Positions 28,691 to 37,008 of a DNA stretch of 64,000 nt are shown here, piece after piece. Position 1 is the stretch's first letter; each line of letters begins with the position of its first letter. Under the pieces are notes generated by a model. That model worked only from the letters and a program-made list of their open reading frames with translations. It was not told the origin of the DNA and did not search any database. This DNA comes from Rhodobacter capsulatus (GTDB lineage Bacteria > Pseudomonadota > Alphaproteobacteria > Rhodobacterales > Rhodobacteraceae), in NCBI RefSeq assembly GCF_005144475.1, contig NZ_SWJZ01000016.1:21823-85822 (forward strand), written 5' to 3'. The translations under genes were made by a program, and so were the position numbers.

Positions 28691-29833
28691 TCAGGAGGTT
28701 GCGGGAAGGGAAAGGGGGGGCTGCGGCGCCGTCCGGCGCCCGGGGTCGGTCAAGGTGATCCGCTGCCCGGTCGCGTCGAACAGATGCAGCGCCTCGGGGC
28801 TGAGCCGCGCCTGCAGCGCGGTGCCGGGGGCCCAGGGCGGCGGGCGGTGGGTGATCGCGGTCAGGACCGTGGTTTCGGCCGGGGCGCGGTGCAGAAGTTC
28901 CAAAAGCCAGCCGCCGCCGGTGGGCAGCACCGCGCCCAGATCAAGCGGCAGGCTGCCCGGGCCGGGCCTTGTGTCGAGCGCGATCCCCTCGGGGCGCAGG
29001 CCAAGCGCGGCGGCCTGCGGCAACAGCCGGGCGAGCGGGCCAAGCGCCCCGGTCCGCGCCAGCGTCTCGGCGAGCGGCGTTCCGGTCGCGATCATGTTGA
29101 TCGGCGGGTTGCCGATGAATTCCGCGACGAAACGGGTGGCAGGCTGGCCATAGATCTGATCGGGGCTGCCCACCTGCTGCACCGCGCCGCGGCGCATCAC
29201 CGCGATGCGGGTGGCCAGCGTCATCGCCTCCCACTGGTCATGGGTGACGAAGACGATGGTGGTGCCGAACTCGCGGTGCAGCCGCGCCAGTTCCGCCCGC
29301 ATCGTCAGCCGCAACCCGGCATCAAGGTTCGACAAAGGTTCGTCGAGCAGCAGCACCCCCGGATCGACCACCAGCGCCCGCGCCAGCGCCACGCGCTGTT
29401 GTTGCCCGCCCGAAAGCTGGCTGGGCAGCCGGTCCGCCAGGGCCGAGATGCAGAGCTTTTCCATCACCGCGCCCAGCCGCGCCTGCCGCTCGGCCGCGGG
29501 AACATTGCGCAGCCGCAGCCCGAAATCGATGTTGCGCGCAACCGTCATGTGCGGCCACAGCGCATAGGACTGGAACACCAGCCCCAGACCGCGCCGCTCG
29601 GGCGGGACGAAGATGCCGCGGCGCAGGCTGTCGACCAGCTGCCCGCCGATGGCGATTTCCCCGCCCGAGACCTGTTCCAGCCCCGCGATCATCCGCAGGA
29701 TCGTGGTCTTGCCGCAGCCCGAAGGCCCCAGCAGGCACATGAAATCGCCCTTCGCCACGGTCAAGGAGACCGCGCGCACCGCGGGATCGCGGCCGTAACT
29801 CTTGCTCAGGTTTGTCAGCTCGATCTGCGGCAT
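28691..29833 (-). CDS. ABC transporter ATP-binding protein (FbpC/PotA type)
   Basis: The 380-residue ATPase has Walker A GPSGCGKT at 36-43, a Q-loop (VFQSYALWPHMTV), the signature LSGGQQQRVALARALV, Walker B VLLLDEPLSNLDA and the switch histidine in VFVTHDQ. A C-terminal TOBE-like regulatory domain follows (residues about 250-360). It energises the fused permease encoded immediately upstream (three-base gap). Confidence 0.95.
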   Translation of the reverse strand: MPQIELTNLSKSYGRDPAVRAVSLTVAKGDFMCLLGPSGCGKTTILRMIAGLEQVSGGEIAIGGQLVDSLRRGIFVPPERRGLGLVFQSYALWPHMTVARNIDFGLRLRNVPAAERQARLGAVMEKLCISALADRLPSQLSGGQQQRVALARALVVDPGVLLLDEPLSNLDAGLRLTMRAELARLHREFGTTIVFVTHDQWEAMTLATRIAVMRRGAVQQVGSPDQIYGQPATRFVAEFIGNPPINMIATGTPLAETLARTGALGPLARLLPQAAALGLRPEGIALDTRPGPGSLPLDLGAVLPTGGGWLLELLHRAPAETTVLTAITHRPPPWAPGTALQARLSPEALHLFDATGQRITLTDPGRRTAPQPPLSLPATS

Positions 29834-29836
29834 CAG

Positions 29837-31660
29837 TCACGCTCCCAGCCCGTCGGCCAGTCCCGTGCGGGTCAGCCGGTTGATCGCCATCGTGCCGCCC
29901 CAGGAGACCAGCGCGATCATCAGCACCACCGCATTGGCGGCCTGTTCGTAATTGTAATCGACGAGCCGAAGCGCCCAGGTGGTCAGCACATCGGTTGCCG
30001 GAACCGCAAGAATGATGAACAGCGAGACGTTCTTGATCCCCGAGATGAAGGGCATCAGCACCGCGCTGATCAGCGGGCCGCGCTGGATCGGCAGCACGAT
30101 GGCGCGCATCCGGGCCAGCCAGCCCGCGCCGATCATCCGCCCGGCCTCCTCGGCCTCGGCGCCCAGCTGCGTCATCGCGGCAATGCCGGTGCGGGCGGCG
30201 AAGGGCATCTGATCGGCGACCATGGCTAGGAACAGGATGACCGGCGTGCCGTAAAGCGCCGGGATCGGGCCGCGTTGAACCGCAAACAGCGCCATGAAGG
30301 CGGCGGCAAAGGCGATGCCGGGCACCAGATAGGGCAGGAAGGTGATCTGACGCAGCGCCGTGGCGACCCAGCGCACCGGGCTGCGCACCACCGCATAGCC
30401 CACCAGCATGCCCAGCACCCCCGCCGTCAACGCCGCCGCGCCGACGATGCGGACCGAATTGCCGAAAGCCTGCCAGAACTCGGGCGCGAGCAGGATGCCC
30501 GAGCGCAGGGCGACCGTGTGCAGATCGGTGCCGATCCAGTAATCGAAGGTGAAGTTCTCTGCGGTGAACCGGCCGGGCAGCTTCATCACCGTCGAGAGCG
30601 CCAGCGCCGAAAGCGGCACCGCCACGCCCAGAACAAAGGTCAGCGCCGCCAGCGTGAAGGCGGGCCAGCGCCAGCGGCCCAGCGCTTGCAGCCGCTCGGT
30701 CATGCCCTTGCCGCCGATGGTGACGAAGCGGCGGCTTTCCCGCATCATCCAGGCGTCCAGGCCCAGCGTCGCCACGCCGATCAGCAGGATCACCCCCGCC
30801 AGCACCGCCGCGACGCCATCTTGCTGCGTGCCGATGGCGCGGTAAAGCGAGGTCGAGAGCGTCTCGAACCGCACCGGCAGGCCAAGGATATAGGCCACCG
30901 AAAACTCGCCCACGCCATCGGCAAAGATCAGCAACGCCGCCGACAGAAGCGCCGGACGCAACAGCGGCAGCAGGATCTTGCGCAGGATCTGGCCGCGCGG
31001 GGCGCCCAGCATCCGCGCGGCTTCCTCCAACTGGCCATCGATGCGGCGCAGCGCGGTGCCGGTCAGCAGGATCGCATAGGGCGTGTAATGCAGCGCGAGG
31101 ATCAGCACGGTCGGAAAGAGCCCGTAAGACACCCAGTTGGGCGGCGCATGGCCCAGCGCCTCGGCCCAGCCGGGCTGGCCGCCGACGGTGCGGTTCTTGA
31201 ACAGCGTCAGCCAGGCCAGCGCGAAGGTCGAGGCGGGCAACATGCAGGGCACGATCAGCGCGGTCGAAAACCAGCGCCGCCCCGGCAGGTCGGTGCGCGC
31301 CAGAAGCCAGCCCAGCAGCGTGCCGAGCGCGAGCGCCAGCGCGGTGGCCGACAGCGCCACGATCAGCGTGTTCAGCAGCGGCCGCCAGAACAGCAGCTGC
31401 GACATGCGCGAGGCCAGAACGCGCTCAAGATAATAGCTGGTGAGGCTGCCAGGTTGCACATGCGTGCGCGCCTCGTCGCCGATCTGCGCGACCACCAGAT
31501 CCGCCAGCAGCGACGCCACGGGCGCGGCGATCAGATAAAGGAACAGCCCCAGCAGCACGAGGGCCAGAACCAGGGTGGCGTCCTGAAACGCTGTTCTTGC
31601 CCGATAAAGGGACGGCCCCAGTCGTTCCGGCATCTGAAGGAAAGAAGAGCGTATCGGCAT
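29837..31660 (-). CDS. fused two-domain ABC transporter permease (FbpB/AfuB type)
   Basis: The product is about 607 residues with roughly twelve membrane segments in two homologous halves. Each half has the EAA-like loop (EEAARMLGAPRGQILRKILLPLLRPALL in part, and EAEEAGRMIGAGW), so one polypeptide provides both membrane domains, as in FbpB and AfuB. Two starts are plausible, 31678 and 31660; the latter has AAGGA seven bases before it. First gene of a six-gene minus-strand operon (permease, ATPase, binding protein, two phosphatase-like proteins, LacI). Confidence 0.9.
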   Translation of the reverse strand: MPIRSSFLQMPERLGPSLYRARTAFQDATLVLALVLLGLFLYLIAAPVASLLADLVVAQIGDEARTHVQPGSLTSYYLERVLASRMSQLLFWRPLLNTLIVALSATALALALGTLLGWLLARTDLPGRRWFSTALIVPCMLPASTFALAWLTLFKNRTVGGQPGWAEALGHAPPNWVSYGLFPTVLILALHYTPYAILLTGTALRRIDGQLEEAARMLGAPRGQILRKILLPLLRPALLSAALLIFADGVGEFSVAYILGLPVRFETLSTSLYRAIGTQQDGVAAVLAGVILLIGVATLGLDAWMMRESRRFVTIGGKGMTERLQALGRWRWPAFTLAALTFVLGVAVPLSALALSTVMKLPGRFTAENFTFDYWIGTDLHTVALRSGILLAPEFWQAFGNSVRIVGAAALTAGVLGMLVGYAVVRSPVRWVATALRQITFLPYLVPGIAFAAAFMALFAVQRGPIPALYGTPVILFLAMVADQMPFAARTGIAAMTQLGAEAEEAGRMIGAGWLARMRAIVLPIQRGPLISAVLMPFISGIKNVSLFIILAVPATDVLTTWALRLVDYNYEQAANAVVLMIALVSWGGTMAINRLTRTGLADGLGA

Positions 31661-32046
31661 CGCGGGATCCTTGTCCATTGCCGGATCCCTAGGCCGATTC
31701 CGTGACGGGCCGATGACATCTTGCACCTATGTGCAACGCGGGTCTGCCCGAAGCGCCCGGTCCCATCGGCGGCGGTGCGCAGCTTTGACCCTGCCGGAGC
31801 CACATCGTGACCCCGGGCGGTCAGAGGGGTCACATGAGCAAGCCGGGACCCTCTCGCCCGCACCGGCGAACGGGTCCGGTTCTGCCGCCATCATCGACCG
31901 GAAGCGCCCTTTCGCCCAACAGCTTTTGCGACGCCGTCGGACGGGCGCCGCGCGCCTGCGGCAGACCAGACCCCAAAGCCCAAGCGCAACGGCAAGCCCA
32001 AGATGCCATGCCCACGCCGGGGGGGCGGTCGAGACGGTTGGATCGT
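31661..32046. other. upstream region of the transporter operon with decayed sequence
   Basis: No intact gene. On the minus strand an ATG at 32050 overlaps the stop of the arsR remnant and begins MNDPTVSTAPPAWAWHLGLA, a hydrophobic stretch that soon turns into Arg-rich noise, like a permease gene that has lost its frame. The part near 31720 contains the candidate operator listed separately. Confidence 0.45.
31721..31736 (-). promoter_or_regulatory. candidate LacI-family operator
   Basis: A perfect inverted repeat, TTGCAC and GTGCAA around CTAT, lies 61 to 76 bases upstream of the preferred permease start. It is the only such palindrome in this intergenic stretch, and the operon encodes its own LacI-type regulator. 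The pairing is inferred. Confidence 0.45.
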
Positions 32047-32196
32047 TCATGCGGCGCTCCTGCGGGGGGCGGCGGCGGCCGCCAGAACGGCGGTCAGCAC
32101 GGCGCGGATTTCGGGCGCCATCTCGGGGTTCCGCCGATAACGGACCCATTGCGCGTCGCGGCGGTCCACCACCAGCCCCGCCTGTTTCCGCGCCTC
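32047..32196 (-). pseudogene. C-terminal remnant of an ArsR-type regulator
   Basis: Directly after the arsJ stop the minus strand reads EARKQAGLVVDRRDAQWVRY then RRNPEMAPEIRAVLTAVLAA to a stop at 32047. This matches the wing and C-terminal helix of ArsR repressors, but the N-terminal half with the helix-turn-helix and metal site is missing and the frame upstream is inside arsJ. The stop overlaps an ATG (ATGA), as in a coupled operon. It is probably what is left of a second arsenic module joined to this one by recombination. Confidence 0.55.
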
Positions 32197-33439
32197 AGTC
32201 CCGCGCCAGCCTGCGCGCGGCGATCCAGCTTGCCGCCGCCATCGCGCCCGCGGTGGCAAGGCAAAGCGGCAGCCCGCCGATCTGGTAGCTGAGGCCCGAC
32301 AAGAGCGTGCCAACCAGCCGCCCGGCCGCATTGGCCATGTAGTAAAAGCCCACGTCGCGGGTGATCCGTCTGGCGTCGCCAAAGGCAAGGATCAGATAGG
32401 AATGCACCGAGGAGTTGATCGCGAAGACGAAGCCGAAGGCGAGAAGCCCCAAAAGGATCGTGGCGGTCAGCCAAGGCGCGGGCGCGGGGGCGATCTGCAC
32501 GGCCGCCGCCAGCGCGAAGGGGATCGGCACGAGATAGCCCGCCCAGGCGATCGCCTTTGCCGTGATCGCGGCCTCGGGCTGGGATTTCGCGCCCAAAAGC
32601 CGCGGCGCAAAGGCCTGCACCGCGCCATAGGCGATGATCCAGAGCGCCATGAAACCGCCGGTCAGAAAGAACGCCTCGCGCCGCCCCTCGGCCGTGCCAT
32701 CCGACAGAACCGCCTGGAAATACACGGGCAAGCCGACGACGAACCAGACATCGCGGGCGCCGAACAGGAACATCCGCGCCAAGGAGAGCCGGTTCACCCG
32801 CGGGTCTTGGGATCGCCAGCCGCCCCAAGACTCCTCGGATTTCATCTTTCCGGGCAGGCCTGCGGGCAGGAACAGCACCACCGCGATCAGGATCGCCGCC
32901 AAGAGCCCTGCCATGCCCCAGATCGCCGGTGTGAACCCCACAACGCCCAAGAGCGCCGCGCCGAGGAAGAAGCCCAGCCCCTTGACCGCGTTCTTTGACC
33001 CGGTCAGCGCCGCGACCCAGCGAAAGAGCCCTGCCTCGCCGCCGGGCGCCAGCAGCTTGACCGCCGATTTCGACGACATCTTGGCCAGATCCTTGGCCAC
33101 GCCGGACAGCCCCTGCACCGTCATCACGAAGGCGACCGAAACCGGGATCGACCAGCCCGGGTCCAGCTGCGAAAGCGCGATCAGCGCCGCCACCTGCAGC
33201 CCCAACCCGGCGTAAAGCGTGGCCGCCAGACCAAACCGCGCCGCCAGCCACCCGGCGCCGAGGTTGGTGCCGATCCCCGCGATTTCATAAAGCAGAAACA
33301 GCCAGGCCAGCGCGACCGGGCTGAACCCCAGCCCGTTGAACTGCAAGAGCACCAGCATGCGCAGCGCGCCATCGGAAAGCATGAAGGCCCAATAGGCGGC
33401 GGTGACGGCGGCGTAAGCGCGGATCGGAGTGTCGGACAT
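32195..33439 (-). CDS. arsJ: ArsJ-like MFS efflux permease for 1-arseno-3-phosphoglycerate
   Basis: The 414-residue product is a twelve-segment major facilitator protein. Its N-terminus (YWAFMLSDGALRMLVLLQFNGLG) and the QGLSGVAKDLAKMSSKSAVK segment are characteristic of ArsJ. ArsJ exports the arsenate ester of 3-phosphoglycerate, which is made by the GAPDH encoded just upstream and then breaks down to arsenate outside the cell. AGGA precedes the ATG at 33439. It is the last intact gene of the arsenate operon; a 77-base gap with an intergenic repeat separates it from the GAPDH gene. Confidence 0.88.
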   Translation of the reverse strand: MSDTPIRAYAAVTAAYWAFMLSDGALRMLVLLQFNGLGFSPVALAWLFLLYEIAGIGTNLGAGWLAARFGLAATLYAGLGLQVAALIALSQLDPGWSIPVSVAFVMTVQGLSGVAKDLAKMSSKSAVKLLAPGGEAGLFRWVAALTGSKNAVKGLGFFLGAALLGVVGFTPAIWGMAGLLAAILIAVVLFLPAGLPGKMKSEESWGGWRSQDPRVNRLSLARMFLFGARDVWFVVGLPVYFQAVLSDGTAEGRREAFFLTGGFMALWIIAYGAVQAFAPRLLGAKSQPEAAITAKAIAWAGYLVPIPFALAAAVQIAPAPAPWLTATILLGLLAFGFVFAINSSVHSYLILAFGDARRITRDVGFYYMANAAGRLVGTLLSGLSYQIGGLPLCLATAGAMAAASWIAARRLARD

Positions 33440-33460
33440 GGCGGGTTCCTGCCCGGGCCG

Positions 33461-33512
33461 CCGGGGGCTGTCTGCCCCCGGACCCCCGAGGATATTTTGA
33501 CCAAGGTGAAAG
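33461..33512. repeat. dispersed intergenic repeat, copy 1
   Basis: A hairpin (CCGGGGGC at 33461-33468 with GCCCCCGG at 33474-33481) is followed by a conserved arm reading CCCCCGAGGATATTTTGACC then AAGGTGAAAG. The same arm occurs at 50816, 50862 (inverted) and 57209. It fills the gap between the GAPDH and arsJ genes. Confidence 0.75.
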
Positions 33513-33516
33513 CAGA

Positions 33517-34524
33517 TCAGAGGCTTGCGGCCACCATCCGGGTGATATCGGCCATCCGGCAGACATAGCCCCATTCGTTGTCATACCAGGCGTAAAGCTT
33601 CAGCTGCGTGCCGTTCACCACCATCGTCGAAGGACCGTCGATGATCGCGGACCGCGGGTCATTGGTGAAATCCGAAGACACGAGCGGCCGGGTCTCGAAG
33701 CCGAGAATGCCCTTGAACGGCCCTTCGGCGGCGGTTTTGAACAGGCTGTTCACCTCCTCCACCGTCGTCGGGCGCTCGAGCTCGAAGACGCAATCGGTCA
33801 GCGAGGCGTTCAGCAGCGGCACCCGGACGGCATGGCCGTTGAGCCGCCCCGTCAGTTCGGGATAGATCAGCGTGATCGCCGTGGCCGAGCCGGTGCTGGT
33901 GGGGATGAGGTTCATCAGTGCGGACCGGGCCCGGCGCAGATCTTTCGCGGGGCGGTCCACGATGGTTTGCGTGTTCGTCACGTCATGCAGCGTGGTGATG
34001 GATCCGTGTTTGATCCCGAGGGCTTCGTGGATCACCTTCACCACCGGGGCAAGGCAGTTCGTGGTGCAAGACGCCGCCGTGATCAGCCGTTGGCTGCCAT
34101 CATAAAGCGCGTGATTGACACCATGGACGAGGTTCAGCGCGGCTGCGTCCTTGATCGGGGCACTGACGACGACCTTGCGCACCCCCGCGTCGAAATAGGG
34201 CTGCAGCCTGGCCGCGGTCTTGAAATGGCCGGTGCAGTCCAGCACCAGATCGACGCTCCTCTCGGCCAAGGGCAGGGCTTCGAGCGTCTTTTCGCGCGTC
34301 AGGGGGATGCGCTGCCCCGCGATCTCCAGCCCGGCATCGGTGGCGGCAACGGGGGTCGGCCAGCGGCCATGCACCGTGTCGAATTCCAGCAGCAGCGCGT
34401 GGGTCTCGGCGTCACCCACGGCGTCGTTCAAAAGCACGATCTCCGCCCCGTGGCCCAGATCGACCAGCCGCCGCAGCACCAGTTTTCCCATCCGGCCAAG
34501 GCCGTTGATCGCGATTTTGGGCAT
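33517..34524 (-). CDS. gap: glyceraldehyde-3-phosphate dehydrogenase of the arsenate operon
   Basis: The 335-residue enzyme has the NAD-binding [14 protein letters not shown] (7-20), the catalytic cysteine in AASCTTNC (C153), the catalytic histidine region and [11 protein letters not shown] near the end. In ars operons with arsJ this GAPDH uses arsenate in place of phosphate to form 1-arseno-3-phosphoglycerate. AAGGA lies six bases before the ATG at 34524, which overlaps the region of the arsRC stop. It is thus probably a dedicated paralogue, not the glycolytic enzyme. Confidence 0.92.
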   Translation of the reverse strand: MPKIAINGLGRMGKLVLRRLVDLGHGAEIVLLNDAVGDAETHALLLEFDTVHGRWPTPVAATDAGLEIAGQRIPLTREKTLEALPLAERSVDLVLDCTGHFKTAARLQPYFDAGVRKVVVSAPIKDAAALNLVHGVNHALYDGSQRLITAASCTTNCLAPVVKVIHEALGIKHGSITTLHDVTNTQTIVDRPAKDLRRARSALMNLIPTSTGSATAITLIYPELTGRLNGHAVRVPLLNASLTDCVFELERPTTVEEVNSLFKTAAEGPFKGILGFETRPLVSSDFTNDPRSAIIDGPSTMVVNGTQLKLYAWYDNEWGYVCRMADITRMVAASL

Positions 34525-34526
34525 GG

Positions 34527-35372
34527 TCATTCCTTTTCGGGCGCGGCGCCGATCGCATCGACGCGGGTCTGCAGGGCAAGGCGGTCGAGCGTGTCGAAGG
34601 GCAGTGCGACAAAGGCGGCGATGCGGCGGCGCAACGCGCCGTAGGTCTGCGCGAAGATCAGCGCCTTTTCCGCCTCGGTGCCCGTGGCCTTCACCGGGTC
34701 GGGCAGGCCCCAATGGCCGGTGATCGGCTGGCCGGGCCAGGGCGGGCACTCCTCGGCGGCGGCGGTGTCGCAGACGGTGAAGACGAAATCCATCGGCGGC
34801 GCCGCAGGGCCTTGGAATTCGGACAGGTGCTTGGCGCGCAGGCCGGTGAGGTCATGGTCGTTGCGGGCCAGAACCTCCCGCGTGACGGGGTTGATCGTGG
34901 TCCCGGGCCTTGTGCCGGCGGAATGGGCCGCGAACCGCCCCTTGCCCAGATCGCGCAGAAGCGCCTCGGCAAGGATCGAGCGGGCAGAGTTTCCCGAGCA
35001 GAGGAAGAGCACGTTGAACATGGCGTCCTGCATGGGTTTTTCCTTTGGCATGAGGGCTTTCGGCATCAGGTCGGGGCGGGCGCGGCCCAGATCGAGGGCG
35101 AGATAGCCGATCAGCGATTCGGTTTTGCGAAGGTCGACGGCGTAAAACAGCGAGCGCCCGTCGCGGCGCATCTGCACCAGCCCGCAGCCGGTCAGATCCG
35201 CCAGATGGTGCGAGAGCGTGTTTGGCTTCAGCGCCAAGGCGGTTGCGATTTCCGTCGGCCGCACGCCTTGCGGGGCAAAGCGCATCAAGAGCCGGAACAC
35301 GGCCAACCGGCCGGGATGGCCGAGACAGGCGAAGGCAGAGGCGGCGTCGGGGGTGGGGCCCATCGTTTCCAT
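34527..35372 (-). CDS. ArsR-ArsC fusion: arsenic-responsive repressor joined to arsenate reductase
   Basis: The 281-residue product has an ArsR-type winged helix-turn-helix (residues 10-95; [20 protein letters not shown] is the recognition region) and a C-terminal low-molecular-weight-phosphatase-type arsenate reductase domain (residues 118-262) with the P-loop CSGNSARS (C125). The second start at 35363 (three codons later) is possible. First gene of the arsRC-gap-arsJ operon. The candidate operator overlaps its start. One protein thus both senses arsenic and modifies arsenate. The reductase is of interest because ArsJ works on arsenate without reduction. Confidence 0.9.
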   Translation of the reverse strand: METMGPTPDAASAFACLGHPGRLAVFRLLMRFAPQGVRPTEIATALALKPNTLSHHLADLTGCGLVQMRRDGRSLFYAVDLRKTESLIGYLALDLGRARPDLMPKALMPKEKPMQDAMFNVLFLCSGNSARSILAEALLRDLGKGRFAAHSAGTRPGTTINPVTREVLARNDHDLTGLRAKHLSEFQGPAAPPMDFVFTVCDTAAAEECPPWPGQPITGHWGLPDPVKATGTEAEKALIFAQTYGALRRRIAAFVALPFDTLDRLALQTRVDAIGAAPEKE

Positions 35373-35393
35373 TATTCCTGAATACTGGAATAA
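35372..35393 (-). promoter_or_regulatory. candidate ArsR operator
   Basis: A perfect inverted repeat, TTATTCC and GGAATAA separated by eight bases, overlaps the first possible start codon of the ArsR-ArsC gene. It is AT-rich in otherwise GC-rich DNA, and ArsR repressors bind such sites near their own promoters. The overlap favours the later start at 35363. Confidence 0.5.
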
Positions 35394-36208
35394 AAAAATC
35401 CGTCCAGTGAAGCTTTCATGACGGTCATGCAACGCTGCGCCACCGGAATGGGGATTTTACCCGGTCGCGGTGCAGAAGGGAGACATCCGCTCTGCCGGGG
35501 CCCGCGGGCAGGGTCATTCTTCCCGCGCTTCGCGTGCCCGGGAAGGGTGTCCGGCCAAGGCCTGCGCAAATCGTCGGAGGCGACAAACATCGTCGTGATC
35601 CGGCGGGTATGACCAAATCCACCCGCGGCGCAGGCTTGCCGCTTGCCCGGACGCCGACGGTGGGTGCCACCTTGCCTGGCGCGGGGCCCTTTGTCCGCCC
35701 CCGAGGGCCTCGTCTCGACGTCGGGACCGAAGTCCGGGCCGTTTCGGGTTCCCAAAAAGGCCCTCGGGCTTTGTGCAGCCCACGCGCAAACTGCCTGCAG
35801 AGGGGCGGGCCAGCGGTCTGCGATGCTGCACGAATTCGGTGGACTGGCTGGGGTACCCGGATGCCCACAAACCAAAACAAATGGTCTGATTTCTCTTTTG
35901 AACCAGTGCCTTGAGGGAGTGCCGCAAAGACCGCATCAGCATATGTGCAACCACGGATGCTCCCCCCCATGCAACTTCGCCACGGCCTTTCTGTCAAGCA
36001 AGCGCGCGGCAGGCACCGCTGCCGGGTGTTTGTCCGCCTCCCGGCGACAGGCCCGAGATCAGAGGACTGCTGCGATTGCGCGGTCGTTGGCCCCTTGATG
36101 CGAAGGGCGCTTTCCCGAAGATCGCGCCGTGCAACAAAAAATACTTTGCTGCACACATGCGCCGATGTGCAGCGATGTCATATTTGCGGCACACCCCGAG
36201 CGGCCCTG
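35394..36208. other. gene-free stretch with the probable left end of the island
   Basis: No frame resembles a known protein in either strand. Two structures stand out: the tRNA-Gln-like attachment sequence at 35845 and an inverted repeat (GCTGCACA at 36148-36155, TGTGCAGC at 36166-36173) upstream of the nucleotidyltransferase gene. The DNA is more mixed in composition than the flanking genes. Confidence 0.5.
35845..35864 (+). other. candidate attachment site (copy of the tRNA-Gln 3' end)
   Basis: TGGCTGGGGTAC followed by GGAT two bases later matches the plus-strand sequence of the tRNA-Gln 3' end (49411-49430) at 17 of 20 positions, the first twelve exactly and in the same orientation. This is what the distal att site of an element integrated in tRNA-Gln would look like. 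Chance similarity cannot be excluded. Confidence 0.45.
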
Positions 36209-36983
36209 ATGAGCATCCCCTCCCATTCCCGTGCCGCGCAAGTGGCCTGTCAGGATCTGCGGCGGCTGCATCTCGACGAGACCGCCTCCGACCTGATCGG
36301 TTCGGTCGAGGAGCGCCTTCGCAATGGCCGCACCTATCTCTGGGACAAATTCCGCATCGGGACCGAGATGAAGAGCCGCGATCTGGGCGAGGGGACGCCG
36401 GAGTTGCGCGCCCGGCTGGAACAGGCCGCAAGGTTGAAGGCCGCAAAGGAGCGTCGCAAGACGATGGCGCGGCTTTCCCGCGTCCTGGCGCCGAGGCGTT
36501 CACCGCAACGGACCGCGCACCGGCTCGTTGCTTCTGGCGTTCGCCCGCGCCGGGGTGTTCCGGCTCGGGGGCACTCTGGTCGGCACGGCCGCCTACGCGC
36601 TCTATCAGGGCGAGTTGGGGGGGCGTTTCGATATCGACGCGCGGGCGCAGACCGGGGACATCGACTTTGTCCGTTTCGAACGGCTTTCTGTCGCTCTGGG
36701 CGATCGGGTCGAGGAAACCCGCGGCGACATTCTTCAGGCTCTGAAATTCGACCCCGTGCCCGGGCTTTCCGATCGTCAGGTCTGGAAATGGCGGCAGAAC
36801 CGGGGCGCGGCGATGGTGGCGTTCCTTACCCCGGCCTTTGGCGATGAGCGTGTCAAACCGCTTCCGCCGCTGGGGGTCAGCGCGCAGGCGCTCAATTATC
36901 TGAATTTCCTGATCGCCGCGCCGATCCCTGTTGTGGCGCTTTACCGTGCGGGCGTGCTGGTGCAGATCCCGCGGCCAGCCTGA
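36209..36983 (+). pseudogene. GSU2403-type nucleotidyltransferase-fold gene, two frameshifts
   Basis: The frame starts with MSIPSHSRAAQVACQDLRRL and runs through an Arg/Lys-rich helical region, then continues in a second frame (GAEAFTATDRAPAR) and a third (LLLAFARAGVFRLGGTLVGT then DIDFVRFERLS). Joining them gives one coherent protein of about 258 residues of the GSU2403 nucleotidyltransferase-like family. The breaks, near 36490 and 36522, each fit loss of one base from a short run (GGG to GG, TTT to TT). Either the gene is dead or the sequence has two errors. It lies just before the CRISPR array. Confidence 0.65.
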
Positions 36984-37008
36984 AGAGACTGCCTGTCACG
37001 GCGGACAT

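Noticed and set aside
35394..36208. Several open frames on both strands between the ars operon and the CRISPR region
   Set aside because: They overlap each other, have Arg/Pro-rich compositions and no recognisable domain or good ribosome binding site.
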